Below, in pieces: positions 1 to 9,144 of a stretch of 64,000 nt of DNA (the stretch's first letter is position 1; every line of letters starts with the position of its first letter). A model generated the notes under the pieces. That model had not been told where the DNA came from and ran no database searches. It was given only the letters and a program-made list of their open reading frames with translations. The position numbers and the translations under genes are program-made. This stretch comes from Krasilnikoviella flava (GTDB lineage: Bacteria; Actinomycetota; Actinomycetes; Actinomycetales; Cellulomonadaceae), in the NCBI RefSeq assembly GCF_900167525.1, contig NZ_FUZQ01000003.1, positions 124,001-188,000 of the forward strand, in the 5' to 3' direction.

Positions 1-456
1 GTGCTCTACCCGGCGCGCGGGGTGCGCGACCCGGACGTCGTCGACCAGGCCCGGCTCGCCGAGAAGTACGGCGTCCCCGGCGGCCAGGCGTATGCCGACA
101 TGGCGACGCTGCGCGGCGACCCCTCCGACGGGCTGCCCGGCGTGCCCGGCATCGGCGAGAAGACGGCGGCCAAGCTGCTCGCCGCGTTCGGCGACCTGGC
201 GGGCCTCCGCGCGGCCGCGGAGTCCGGGGCGAAGGGCCTCACGGCCACGCAGCGCCAGAAGCTGCTCGACGCCGCGGCCTACCTCGACGTCGCCCCCACC
301 GTGGTGCAGGTCGCGCGCGACGCCCCCGTCGGCGAGGTCGACGACGCGCTGCCCCGGGCCCCGAAGGACCCCGAGGCGCTGGACACCCTCGCCGAGCGGT
401 GGGGCATCCGCAGCAGCGTGGACCGGGTGCTCACGGCCCTTGCCGCACGTCCCTGA
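1..456 (+). CDS. 5'-3' exonuclease, C-terminal part (gene starts before the window)
   Basis: The frame is open from the first base and ends in TGA at 454-456, so only the last ~151 residues are seen. The segment DGLPGVPGIGEKTAAKLL is the helix-hairpin-helix that follows the PIN domain in DNA polymerase I-type 5'-3' exonucleases and binds the DNA backbone without sequence preference. A free-standing exonuclease of this family would remove flaps or RNA primers. The catalytic acidic residues lie upstream of the window, so activity cannot be judged. The stop directly abuts the stop of the convergent VOC gene, leaving no room for a separate terminator. Confidence 0.85.
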   Translation: MLYPARGVRDPDVVDQARLAEKYGVPGGQAYADMATLRGDPSDGLPGVPGIGEKTAAKLLAAFGDLAGLRAAAESGAKGLTATQRQKLLDAAAYLDVAPTVVQVARDAPVGEVDDALPRAPKDPEALDTLAERWGIRSSVDRVLTALAARP

Positions 457-1146
457 TCAGGGCTGGAAGACGCAGAACTCGTTGCCCTCCGGGTCGGCCA
501 TGACGGTCCAGCCGATCTCGTCGTCCTGCGCGCGCAGCACCCGCGCGCCGCGGGCGACGAGGTCGTCGAGGCTGACGCCGTCGTCCAGCGTGACGTCCCA
601 GTGCCAGCGGTTCTTGACCGTCTTCGGCTCCGGCACGGGGACGAAGTCGAACGACTCGAACGGGACGCCGGCACCCTCGTCGAGGTAGGCGTAGTCCATG
701 TCGTCGTCCTGGGTGAGCGTGCCGCCCAGCAGCCCGTGCCAGAACGCGGCGACGGTCCGGTAGTCCGCGCAGTCGACGACGATGTCCTTGAGCCGGTAGG
801 ACGGCACGTCGTCGACCGTGAAGACGCAGAGCTCACCGCCCTCGGGGTCGGCCAGCGTCGTGTAGTGGAACTGCCCTGGCTCGGTCAGGCGCGGCCGGTC
901 GGGGAACTCGTCGAGCGACCGGGCGCGCACGTCGGGGTGCACGCGGTGCTTCACCGTCTTCACCTCGGGCACGGTGTTCACCCAGACCGTCCGCTCGGGC
1001 ACGGGGTCGGGGCCCGGGTCGCGCAGCACGACGTCACCGTCGTCCAGCCGCTCGACCCGCAGCCCCAGCGTGCGGGCCCAGAACTCGCCCAGCGCGGCCG
1101 CGTCCGTGGCGTCGACGCACAGGTCCTTGAACGTCACCAGGCTCAT
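457..1146 (-). CDS. VOC family (glyoxalase/bleomycin resistance-like) protein, two domains
   Basis: 229 residues. It has two tandem VOC modules, about residues 1-115 and 116-229. Each opens with a beta strand ending in a carboxylate (FKDLCVDATD; LKDIVVDCAD) and closes with a DPEG-N/E-FCVF-type strand (LADPEGGELCVF; MADPEGNEFCVF). The two halves are clearly homologous, as in actinobacterial VOC proteins that build one active site from paired modules. The ATG at 1146 is chosen because the first VOC strand begins at residue 4. The same frame runs on upstream for another ~800 bases only as a shadow of the glycosyltransferase. The substrate cannot be told from sequence. Confidence 0.85.
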   Translation of the reverse strand: MSLVTFKDLCVDATDAAALGEFWARTLGLRVERLDDGDVVLRDPGPDPVPERTVWVNTVPEVKTVKHRVHPDVRARSLDEFPDRPRLTEPGQFHYTTLADPEGGELCVFTVDDVPSYRLKDIVVDCADYRTVAAFWHGLLGGTLTQDDDMDYAYLDEGAGVPFESFDFVPVPEPKTVKNRWHWDVTLDDGVSLDDLVARGARVLRAQDDEIGWTVMADPEGNEFCVFQP

Positions 1147-1172
1147 GACCGGAAGGGTACCCACGGCCGCCG

Positions 1173-2345
1173 TCAGGCGAGCGCGGCCTCGACGAGGTCG
1201 GCAGCCCGCCGGGTCCCGCCCTCCGCCAGCGCCTCCGTCTGCAGCGCGGCGGAGCGGCGCGCGACCTCGGGGTCGGTGGTGAGCTCGAGCAGGGCGGTGC
1301 GCAGCTCGTCGGCGGTCGAGACGTCGCTGCTGAGGCGGCGCGCGACGCCGAGCTCGACCAGCCGGTCCGCGTTCATGAACTGGTCGACCGCCTGCGGCAC
1401 CGCGATCATCGGCACGCCGGCGAGGAGCCCCTCGCTGCTGCCGCCCATCCCGGCGTGGGTCACGAAGGCGTCGGCCTGCTCCAGGATCGCGCGCTGCGGC
1501 ACCCAGGCGTGCACCTCGACGTTCGAGGGGAGCTCGCCGAGCTCGCTCGCGTCGACGTACTTGCCGACCTGGAGCACGACGTGCCAGCCGGGCAGGTCGC
1601 CGAAGGCCTCCACGCACCGCCGGTAGAACTCCGGCTGCCGCGTGTACGCGGAGCCGAGGGAGATCAGCAGCACCTTCTCCGCGCCGGCCGGGCGGCTCCA
1701 GTCCGTGGCGCTGCGGATGTCGAAGCAGGGGCCGACGAACGTCACCACGTCGGTGTCGACCCGGTCGGCCTCCGGCTGCATCGCCCGCGGGATCGCCGCC
1801 AGCACCGTGCCGGGCGCCCCCGGGAAGGCGTCGACGTCGGTGGTGGTGGCGCCGTTCGTCGCGAGCCAGCGGGCGAACTTCTCCCGGTAGGCGTCGGCGC
1901 CGGGGAGCTGCCACAGCGGTGCCGCGACCTCCTCGGCGTAGCCGTCCCACGCGACGAACGTGGGCGACAGCTGGATCACGGGCCGTCCCTGGGACTCGCC
2001 GAGCGCCCGCGCGGAGTACCCGCCGATGTCGTACAGGTAGAGGTCCGCCGGGTCGTCGCCGTAGAAGGCGCGCAGCTGCGGCAGCACCTGGATCTGGTCA
2101 TCGAGGAACGTCTCCATCGCGCCGATGGCGTCCTCGGGCCAGTCGTTGTCGGCGACCGGCAGCGTGGACGTGACCGGCACCAGCTCCGCCCCGGTGGGCG
2201 TGATGAGGTCGGCTACCGGGGTGTCGTTGGCGTACGTCACCCGGTGCCCGCGCGCGACGAGCTCACGGATGATCTCCAGGCTCGGCAGGACGTGGCTGAC
2301 GGCGGGTACACCGACCATCGCGATGTGGGCAGGGCGACGTGACAT
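1173..2345 (-). CDS. MGT-family (OleD-like) GT-B glycosyltransferase
   Basis: 390 residues, full length for the macrolide glycosyltransferase family. The N-terminal half begins HIAMVGVPAVSHVLPSLEI, the acceptor-side Rossmann fold with the early His. The C-terminal half carries the donor signature VTHAGMGGSSEGLLAGVP followed by PQAVDQ, which binds the nucleotide-sugar pyrophosphate and ribose. Relatives such as OleD inactivate macrolides or glucosylate phenolics. Here it stands alone, 27 bases from the VOC gene and in the same direction, and both families are common in antibiotic tolerance. A role in resistance is inference only. Confidence 0.85.
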   Translation of the reverse strand: MSRRPAHIAMVGVPAVSHVLPSLEIIRELVARGHRVTYANDTPVADLITPTGAELVPVTSTLPVADNDWPEDAIGAMETFLDDQIQVLPQLRAFYGDDPADLYLYDIGGYSARALGESQGRPVIQLSPTFVAWDGYAEEVAAPLWQLPGADAYREKFARWLATNGATTTDVDAFPGAPGTVLAAIPRAMQPEADRVDTDVVTFVGPCFDIRSATDWSRPAGAEKVLLISLGSAYTRQPEFYRRCVEAFGDLPGWHVVLQVGKYVDASELGELPSNVEVHAWVPQRAILEQADAFVTHAGMGGSSEGLLAGVPMIAVPQAVDQFMNADRLVELGVARRLSSDVSTADELRTALLELTTDPEVARRSAALQTEALAEGGTRRAADLVEAALA

Positions 2346-2394
2346 GGGTCCATCGTCGCAGCCGCCCCGACCGCGCGACCAGCGCTTTTGCCGG

Positions 2395-5124
2395 TCAGCC
2401 CGTGTTCTGCAGGCCCGCGGAGACGCCGTTCACGGTGAGGAGGAGCAAGTGCTGCCAGCGGTCCTTGTGGCCGCCGTCCACCCACTCGCCGTCGTCCACG
2501 GTGAGGCCCTCGCTGGTGCCCTTGCTGCGCAGCGCGCGCAGGGCGCGGACCTGCAGCAGCGACAGGGCGTCGACGTACGGGGAGCGCAGCTGCACGGCGC
2601 GGCCCAGCACGCGACGGTTCGCCAGCGGCCACTCGTTGCCGGTGACGCGCAGCACCCACTCGCGGGTGCGCCGCAGCTCGTCGAGCACCAGCTGCGCGAG
2701 GTCGTCGCGGTCACCGAGCGCGAGGTACTGGGCCGCGATGTCCTCCTGCGTCTTGGCGAGGCCCATCTCGACCGTGTCCAGCAGCGTGGTGAACAGCGGC
2801 CACTCGCGATAGGCGGCCTGCAGCTCCTCGAGCCCGCCCGGCTGCTCGCCGGCGGAGCGCAGCGCCGTGCCGAGGCCGAACCAGCCCGCCAGGTTGATGC
2901 GTGCCTGCGACCAGGAGAACACCCACGGGATGGCGCGCAGGTCGTCGAGGGAGTTGACCGACAGGCCGCGCTTGGCGGGGCGGGAGCCGATCGGCAGCAG
3001 GCCGACCTCCTCCAGCGGCGTCACCTGCGCGAACCACTGCGGGAAGCCCTCGGACTTCACGAGGCCGTGGAAGGCGGCCCGCGACGTCACGTCGAGGGCG
3101 TCGGCGAGCGGCGCGAACCGCTCGCGGGCCTCGGCGTTCCGCTTCTCGACCGTCGGCGCCGACGCGAGCAGCGTCGCGGCGGCGACCTGCTCGATGTGCC
3201 GCGCGGCGATCGTCGGGTCGCCGTAGCGGGCGAGGATGACCTCGCCCTGCTCGGTGAGCTTGAACCGGCCGTCCACCGAGTGCGGCGGCTGGGCGAGCAC
3301 CGCGCGGTTGGCGGGGCCGCCGCCACGGCCGAGCGAGCCGCCGCGGCCGTGGAACTGGGTGAGCGTGATGTCGTGACGCTGCGCCCAGTCGGCGATCCGC
3401 GACTGCGCCTTGTGCAGGGCGAGGGTCGCGGCGACCGGGCCGACGTCCTTCGACGAGTCGGAGTACCCGAGCATGACCTCGACGCGGCGGCCGTTCTCGA
3501 CGAGGCGCTTCTGCACCTCCGGGAACTCCAGCATCGCCTCGAGGATGTCGACCGAGTTCTCCAGGTCGTCGAAGGTCTCGAAGAGCGGGACGGCGTCCAC
3601 CACGGGGGCCTCGTCGGAGCCCTCGAACGCGAGCGCGGCGAGCCGGTAGACGGCGGCCAGGTGCTCGGGCGCCTGGGTGAAGGACACGATGTAGCGGCGG
3701 GCGGCGCGGATGCCGAACCGCTTCTGCACGGCGCCGAGGGCGCGGTAGGTGTCGAGCACCTCGACGGTGCGCTCCGACAGGTCCCCGTCGAGGCCCTTCT
3801 CCTCGATCTCGGCGAGGGCGGCGGCGTGCACCTGCGAGTGCTGGCGCACCTCGAGCTCCGCGAGGTGGAACCCGAAGGTCTGCACCTGCCAGACGAGCTT
3901 CTGCAGGTCGCCGTACGCCGCGCGGGGGGCGCCCGCCTCGACGAGGGAGCGCTGCACGACCTCGAGGTCGGCGACGAGCTCCTCCGGGTTCCGGTACGCC
4001 AGGTCGGCGTCCCGGCGGCGGGTCGCGGCGACGCGGCCGGCGATCGCGAGGACGGCAGCCCGGTGCGGCTCGTTCGGCGAGTCGGCGGCCGCGCGGGTGA
4101 CGAGCTCGTCGGCAAGCTGGCGCATCCGCTGCCACAGCGCCTTGAGCTCCGACGACGCCGGCGTGCCGGCCTCGTCGAGCGTGAGCCGGCGGCCCGTCTC
4201 GACCGCCGCGGTCTCGAGCGCGCCGAGCGCGTGCTCGGCGGCGAGGGTCGCGGCCTGGCGCGTGACCTCGGCGGTGACGTTCGGGTTGCCGTCCCGGTCG
4301 CCGCCGATCCAGGAGCCGAGGTGGACGAAGGGCCGGGCGACGGGCGGGACGCTGCCCGCCTCGCCGTCGAGCAGCCAGTCGTCCAGGCGCCGGTACACCT
4401 CGGGGAACGTGGTGAACATGGTGGCGTCGAAGACGCCCATGGCGGTCTTCACCTCGTCGAGCACCGACGGCTTGTGCGCCCGGATGGGCGACGTGCGCCA
4501 CATCGTGTCGATCTCGGCGAGCAGGCGGCGCTCGTTCTCGGCGAGCGTCGTGCCGCCGGGACGCATGGTGTCGCGGTCGGCGACGAGGGACGAGATGCGG
4601 CGGACCGCGCCCGAGACGGCACGACGGCGCGCCTCGGTGGGGTGCGCCGTGAGCACCGGCCGGAACTCGATCTCGCCGAGGCGACGCAGGGCCTCGTCGC
4701 GGCCCACCTCCTCCGCGAGCTGCGTGAAGGCCTGCGGCAGGGAGTCCTCGATGACGACGTTCCCGGCGGCGTCCGACTCGCGGGACCGCAGCACGCGGAC
4801 GCGGTGGAACTCCTCCGCGAGGTTCGCCAGGTGGAAGTAGCACGTGAAGGCGCGCGCGACCTGCTCGGCGCGCTCCGGCGTGAAGCCGGCCACGACCTCG
4901 GCCGCCTCCGCCAGCGCAGCGCCGCCGTCGTCCGCCCCGTAGGCGCGGATGGTCAGGCCGCGGAGACGCTCCACGTCGTCGAGCAGGCCCTGCCCGCCCG
5001 CCTCCTTGAGCACGGTGCCGAGCAGCCCGCCGAGCAGGCGGATGTCGTCGCGCAGAGGGTCGGGCATCTCGTGGCGTGCCACCACACGTTCGATCGAGCC
5101 GGTGGATCCCAGGTTCTCGCTCAC
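2395..5124 (-). CDS. ppc: phosphoenolpyruvate carboxylase
   Basis: 909 residues, full length. It catalyses bicarbonate-dependent carboxylation of phosphoenolpyruvate to oxaloacetate, the anaplerotic feed of the TCA cycle, in the cytosol. All signature elements are visible: TAHPTEARRRAV with the catalytic His near residue 160, GYSDSSKDVG around residue 550, FHGRGGSLGRGGGP just after it (the mobile catalytic loop), and the invariant C-terminal QNTG. The start is a GTG at 5124. No strong ribosome site precedes it, and an ATG 57 bases downstream (5067) is the alternative. A long frame on the opposite strand is a high-GC shadow. Confidence 0.97.
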   Translation of the reverse strand: MSENLGSTGSIERVVARHEMPDPLRDDIRLLGGLLGTVLKEAGGQGLLDDVERLRGLTIRAYGADDGGAALAEAAEVVAGFTPERAEQVARAFTCYFHLANLAEEFHRVRVLRSRESDAAGNVVIEDSLPQAFTQLAEEVGRDEALRRLGEIEFRPVLTAHPTEARRRAVSGAVRRISSLVADRDTMRPGGTTLAENERRLLAEIDTMWRTSPIRAHKPSVLDEVKTAMGVFDATMFTTFPEVYRRLDDWLLDGEAGSVPPVARPFVHLGSWIGGDRDGNPNVTAEVTRQAATLAAEHALGALETAAVETGRRLTLDEAGTPASSELKALWQRMRQLADELVTRAAADSPNEPHRAAVLAIAGRVAATRRRDADLAYRNPEELVADLEVVQRSLVEAGAPRAAYGDLQKLVWQVQTFGFHLAELEVRQHSQVHAAALAEIEEKGLDGDLSERTVEVLDTYRALGAVQKRFGIRAARRYIVSFTQAPEHLAAVYRLAALAFEGSDEAPVVDAVPLFETFDDLENSVDILEAMLEFPEVQKRLVENGRRVEVMLGYSDSSKDVGPVAATLALHKAQSRIADWAQRHDITLTQFHGRGGSLGRGGGPANRAVLAQPPHSVDGRFKLTEQGEVILARYGDPTIAARHIEQVAAATLLASAPTVEKRNAEARERFAPLADALDVTSRAAFHGLVKSEGFPQWFAQVTPLEEVGLLPIGSRPAKRGLSVNSLDDLRAIPWVFSWSQARINLAGWFGLGTALRSAGEQPGGLEELQAAYREWPLFTTLLDTVEMGLAKTQEDIAAQYLALGDRDDLAQLVLDELRRTREWVLRVTGNEWPLANRRVLGRAVQLRSPYVDALSLLQVRALRALRSKGTSEGLTVDDGEWVDGGHKDRWQHLLLLTVNGVSAGLQNTG

Positions 5125-5196
5125 GGGACCAGAGCGTAAGCCGTCTCGCCGTCCGGGCGTCGGGTCGTCCGGCTGGTGACCCCTGTGACGCTCGCG

Positions 5197-5856
5197 TCAG
5201 TCCACCCAGGAGGGGTCGGCCATGAGCTCCCGCAGCTCGTCGACCAACCGCGCGGTGTGGAAGCCGTCGGCGGCGGCGTGATGGACCTGCACCGCCAGCG
5301 GCAGCAGCACCCGGCCGTCCCGCTCGACGTAGCGGCCGAGCGTGAAGATCGGCGCGAGGTGGCTCCAGCCGTCCCGGATGTTCAGGGTGAACCCGGTGAA
5401 CGACGTCCACGGCAGGCTGGACACGTCGAACGCGTTCGGCGGCGGCGCGCCCTGCGGGAAGAACTCCGCCGACCTCCCGTGCTCGGCCAGCACCGCGGCC
5501 GCGGCGTCGTGGAACGTGCCGAAGTCGGCGTCGTAGGGCGTCCAGACGCACGAGAACGTCTCCCGCTCCGGGTGGAAGACGGTGAACGCCGGGTGCACCG
5601 TCGGCCAGACCGCGGGGCCCCCCTCGCTGGTGAGGCACATCCGGAACTCGTCGTGCCGGTTGACGACCGTCGCGAGCGCCCAGACCTGAGCGACGTACGT
5701 CTTGCGCGCCGAGCGGCGCAGCGCGTCGACGAACGCAGTGGCGTCCAGCTCGACGGTCATCGCGTACGTGCACGGTGACGCCCGGAGGTAGTGCTCGAAG
5801 TGCTGCCGGCGCGGCCACGTGGCGACGTCGACGGGGACCGGGGCGGACGTGTCCAT
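5197..5856 (-). CDS. chloramphenicol acetyltransferase-like (CAT family) protein
   Basis: 219 residues, the usual CAT subunit length. The active-site motif HHAAADGFHTARL near the C-terminus contains the catalytic His of the HHxxxDG signature. The N-terminal segment KTYVAQVWALATVVNRHDEF and the stretch FPQGAPPPNAFDVSSLPW also match the trimeric type A fold. The reaction would be acetyl transfer from acetyl-CoA to a hydroxyl acceptor. Many chromosomal actinobacterial members are uncharacterised, so chloramphenicol as substrate is unproven. The ATG at 5856 is chosen because homology starts at once. The same frame extends 177 bases further upstream through the intergenic region without recognisable sequence. 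Confidence 0.85.
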   Translation of the reverse strand: MDTSAPVPVDVATWPRRQHFEHYLRASPCTYAMTVELDATAFVDALRRSARKTYVAQVWALATVVNRHDEFRMCLTSEGGPAVWPTVHPAFTVFHPERETFSCVWTPYDADFGTFHDAAAAVLAEHGRSAEFFPQGAPPPNAFDVSSLPWTSFTGFTLNIRDGWSHLAPIFTLGRYVERDGRVLLPLAVQVHHAAADGFHTARLVDELRELMADPSWVD

Positions 5857-6031
5857 GCGGGCATGGTCGCAGCCACCCGCGCGGACGCACAGCGCTTTTT
5901 CGACGGCGTACCGACCGCTCGGCGTCGACCGCGAGGACGGCGCGAGCCGGACGTACCTCTCCCCCGTCCCGGTACCCTCCCGGGTGCGGCCGCTCGACCC
6001 GCGGCAGACCGACGAACGGAGCAAGGGACCC

Positions 6032-6808
6032 ATGACGAGGGTGTACGCGGTCAGCGACGTGCACGGCTACCGCGACGTCCTGGTGCATGCCCTGGCCACC
6101 GAAGGGCTCACCGACGCCGACGGGCGGTGGGCCGGTGCCGACGCCCGGCTCTGGTTCCTCGGGGACTACCTGGACCGTGGGCCGGACGGCGTCGGCGTCA
6201 TCGACCTCGTCCGGCGGCTCGTCGACGAGTCCGAGGGCGCCGTCGGAGCGCTCCTGGGCAACCACGAGGTGCTGGCGCTCGGGATGCGGCAGTTCGGAGC
6301 CACGACGATCCCCGGTCCGGGCGAGGCGGGGCGGAGCTTCGCACGGTCGTGGGAACGCAACGGCGGCCTCGCCGGCGACCAGGCGCGCCTCACCGACGAG
6401 CACGTCGGGTGGCTGCGTGCCCTGCCGATGGCGGCGCGCGACGCCGGTGCGCTCCTCGTGCACTCCGACACCCTCGCCTACCTCGAGTGGGGCCGGACCC
6501 TCGAGGACCTCAACGCCACCGGTCAGGGCCTGCTGGAGTCGGACGACCTCGCGGTGTGGTGGGAGACGTGGCGGCGCCTCACCTCCCGCGCGGCCTTCCG
6601 CGGGGAGGGCGGCCCGCAGGCCGCCCGAGAGCTGCTGGACCACCTCGGGGGCGACCGGGTCGTGCACGGGCACAGCATCGTCGCCGAGATGCTCGGCCGT
6701 GCGTACGCGGACGTCACCGAGCCGCAGTCCTACGCCGACGGCCGCGCGCTCGCCATCGACGGCGGCATCTACGAGGGCGGACCCTGCCTCGTCGCGCGGC
6801 TGGCCTGA
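6032..6808 (+). CDS. metallophosphoesterase (PPP/ApaH-like)
   Basis: 258 residues. The dinuclear metal-site motifs appear in order: VSDVHGY (residues 7-13), GDYLDRG (~45), GNHE (~79), LVHSD (~150) and VHGHS (~212). This layout is that of PPP-type serine/threonine phosphatases and ApaH/PrpE-like hydrolases, which cleave phosphomonoesters or diadenosine polyphosphates. The ATG at 6032 follows GGAGCAAGGGA and places DVHG at residue 9. It is transcribed divergently from the CAT-like gene across a 175-base gap that contains nothing else recognisable. The substrate is unknown. Confidence 0.88.
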   Translation: MTRVYAVSDVHGYRDVLVHALATEGLTDADGRWAGADARLWFLGDYLDRGPDGVGVIDLVRRLVDESEGAVGALLGNHEVLALGMRQFGATTIPGPGEAGRSFARSWERNGGLAGDQARLTDEHVGWLRALPMAARDAGALLVHSDTLAYLEWGRTLEDLNATGQGLLESDDLAVWWETWRRLTSRAAFRGEGGPQAARELLDHLGGDRVVHGHSIVAEMLGRAYADVTEPQSYADGRALAIDGGIYEGGPCLVARLA

Positions 6809-6902
6809 CGTCCGGGCGTCGTCGGCCTCATCGCGGTCCTCGGCTCTTGGGGCACCATCGGAAGCCTCGTGAGCTGGCCGGTCGGGCAGAGCTCCAGACT
6901 CT

Positions 6903-8114
6903 TTACCCGACCCGGGCGCGGGCGTACCCGACGGCCACGCCGGCCCCGGCGAGGGCGAACCCCGCCCACGCCCAGCCGCCGTCGGCGAGGGGGCCGGCGA
7001 GCATCGCGCCGACGACCGACGAGCCGACCACGCCGCCGACGGCGAGCGCCAGCCCGTTGACGCCGAACCGCGTGGCGACGGACGCGGCGGGCGCCCCCGC
7101 GGCGACGACGGCGCTCATCGCGGGCTGGAACACCATCTGCCCGAGGGTGAACACGACCATCCCTGCCACCAGCGACGCGACGCCCGGACCGCCGCCGAGG
7201 ACGGCGATGCCCGTGCCCATGAGCGCGACGCCGAGGGCGAGCACGGCGGGCATCCGTAGCCGCGCCTGGAGCCACCGCGTCACGGGCACGGTGGTCGTGA
7301 GGACGAGGACGGCGACCGCGGCGTACACCGCGCCGACGCCCACGCTGCTGCCGAGCACGGCATCCAGCCGCAACGGCACGACGAGCTGCAGCTGCGTGAA
7401 GATCGCCCACGCGCCCGCGTTGAGCAGGCACAGGAGAACGAGCGCGCGGCGCGCCTCGCGCCGCATCCCGCCGCTCGGCGACGGTGCGGGCGTCGCGGGC
7501 TCGGCGGCCGGGACGGCGGGAGGCCCGGCGTCGGGCTCCGCCGCCCGCCCGAGCCCCCACCAGGTGAGCGGTGCGGCGACGAGGAACAGCCCGGCCGCGA
7601 CCCAGCACACGACGTCGAAGCCGGTGGCCACGAGCAACCCGCCGAGCAGCGGCCCGACGACGAACCCGGCGTTGCTCAGCGCCTCGCGCCGGGCGAAGAC
7701 GTCGGGTCGGGCGCCGCCGAGCCGCGCGTAGGCGGCGTAGGAGGCGGGGTGGAAGAGGGCCCCGCCGAGACCGACGGCGACGCCGGCGGCCCCGACCGCG
7801 AGCGGCGTCGTCGCGAGCGCGAGCGCCCCGAAGCCCGCCGCACGCACGAGCACGCCCGCGACGATGGTGCGGCGCACGCCCCACCGGTCCGCGAGGATGC
7901 CGGCGGGGAGCTGCAGCCCCTGCTGCGCCCCGGCGCGGACCCCCGCGAGCAGCCCGACCAGCGCCAGCCCGAACCCGAGCCCGTCGGCCAGGTGCACGGC
8001 GAGCAGCGGCACCAGCACGTAGAAGCCCGTCGCCATGACGAACGTGTTGGCGTACAGGGCGGGCATGGCGCCGCGGGGCGGGGTCCGCCCCGCGGCGTCG
8101 TCGGGGGAGGTCAC
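6903..8114 (-). CDS. major facilitator superfamily transporter, end of the polysaccharide operon
   Basis: About 403 residues with roughly twelve hydrophobic segments and the MFS loop motif GILADRWGVRRT between helices 2 and 3. The GTG at 8114 overlaps the TGA of the CE7 esterase gene as GTGA, implying translational coupling; an ATG at 8066 is a shorter alternative. As the last gene of the lyase operon it could move released acetate, monosaccharides or unsaturated oligouronides. Its close relatives are annotated as drug or sugar efflux carriers, so direction and substrate are open. It ends in TAA near 6903, with no clear terminator hairpin in the following 94 bases. Confidence 0.85.
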   Translation of the reverse strand: MTSPDDAAGRTPPRGAMPALYANTFVMATGFYVLVPLLAVHLADGLGFGLALVGLLAGVRAGAQQGLQLPAGILADRWGVRRTIVAGVLVRAAGFGALALATTPLAVGAAGVAVGLGGALFHPASYAAYARLGGARPDVFARREALSNAGFVVGPLLGGLLVATGFDVVCWVAAGLFLVAAPLTWWGLGRAAEPDAGPPAVPAAEPATPAPSPSGGMRREARRALVLLCLLNAGAWAIFTQLQLVVPLRLDAVLGSSVGVGAVYAAVAVLVLTTTVPVTRWLQARLRMPAVLALGVALMGTGIAVLGGGPGVASLVAGMVVFTLGQMVFQPAMSAVVAAGAPAASVATRFGVNGLALAVGGVVGSSVVGAMLAGPLADGGWAWAGFALAGAGVAVGYARARVG

Positions 8115-9091
8115 CGGGGGCCGAGCACCCCCGCGAGCGCCGCGAGCTTGCGCGGCATGTCGTACGCCGCGCCGCCCTCGTGCCCGTTGTACGGGAAGAC
8201 CTCGATCTGCGCGGGCCCGCCGTAGCGGTGGTAGGCCGCGAAGACGGTGGACGGCGGGCAGATCTTGTCCATCAGCGCCACGGAGAACCATCCGGGGCAG
8301 CGGGCGCGGGCGGCGAAGTTCGTGGCGTCGAAGTACGACAGCGTGCGCATCACCTCCTCGACCTCGAACCGGTGGCCCTTGAGGTAGCGGGCGATCTCGG
8401 CGTACGGGCCCTCGTCGGTGATCTGCGACGCGCGCCGGTAGTGGCTGAGGAACGGCACGTCGGCGATCATCCCGGCGAGGTCGTCGCGCAGGCCGGCGAC
8501 GGCGAGCGCGAGCCCGCCGCCCTGGCTGCCGCCGAGCACCGCGACCCGGGCCGGGTCGACCTCGGGCAGCGCCTTGACGGCGTCGACGGCGCGCACGGCG
8601 TCGGTGACGAGGCGGCGGTAGTAGTGCTTGGCCGGGTCCTCGATGCCGCGGGTGAGGAAGCCGGGCGACGACGACCCGTGGCCCTCGGGCGCGACGTCCG
8701 GGGTGTCGGCGGTGGTCTTGCCGCCGCCGCCCTGGCCGCGGTTGTCCACCACCAGGTGCGCGTACCCGGCCGCGGACCATGTGAGCCACTCCCACGGGAC
8801 GCCGCGCCCGCCGTTGTACCCGATGTACTGGACGACGGCGGGCAGCGGCCCGCTGCGCTCGCGCGGCAGCAGCAGCCACGCCTTGATGGGCTGGCCGGCC
8901 CACCCGGAGAACGTCACGTCGCGCACCTCGACGCCTCCGAGCCCGGCGTCGAACGGCACCGACTCCGGCTCGGAGGCGGCGGCCGCCGCCTCGTCGAGCG
9001 TCTGCTTCCAGAACGCGTCGAAGTCCGCGGGCTCCTCGGGCTCCGGGCGGTAGGCACGCAGGTCGTCGAGGGGCTTGTCGAAGAAGGCCAT
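8111..9091 (-). CDS. CE7-family acetyl (xylan) esterase / cephalosporin-C deacetylase
   Basis: 326 residues, the normal CE7 length, with no signal peptide and therefore probably cytosolic. The alpha/beta-hydrolase nucleophile elbow GGSQGG lies near residue 190. The later MDKICPPSTVFAAYHRYGG and YNGHEGG segments carry the Asp and His of the triad and match CE7. CE7 enzymes remove acetyl groups from short acetylated sugars and oligosaccharides. AGGAG stands 10 bases before the ATG at 9091. In the middle of a lyase operon it most likely de-acetylates imported oligosaccharides, making it the second esterase of the locus. Confidence 0.9.
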   Translation of the reverse strand: MAFFDKPLDDLRAYRPEPEEPADFDAFWKQTLDEAAAAASEPESVPFDAGLGGVEVRDVTFSGWAGQPIKAWLLLPRERSGPLPAVVQYIGYNGGRGVPWEWLTWSAAGYAHLVVDNRGQGGGGKTTADTPDVAPEGHGSSSPGFLTRGIEDPAKHYYRRLVTDAVRAVDAVKALPEVDPARVAVLGGSQGGGLALAVAGLRDDLAGMIADVPFLSHYRRASQITDEGPYAEIARYLKGHRFEVEEVMRTLSYFDATNFAARARCPGWFSVALMDKICPPSTVFAAYHRYGGPAQIEVFPYNGHEGGAAYDMPRKLAALAGVLGPR

Positions 9092-9144
9092 GCGGGTTGC
9101 TCCTGGGTCGTGGTGGTGCGGGGACGGGTGGTGCAGGGGCCCGG

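Noticed and set aside
457-1950. A 497-codon minus-strand frame covering the VOC gene and part of the glycosyltransferase
   Set aside because: Only the part from 1146 down has family sequence; the rest is an Arg/Gly/Ala-rich shadow of the glycosyltransferase frame.
2125-5139. A plus-strand frame of 1004 codons opposite phosphoenolpyruvate carboxylase
   Set aside because: No recognisable domain, composition typical of antisense frames in high-GC DNA, and the opposite strand holds a complete known enzyme.
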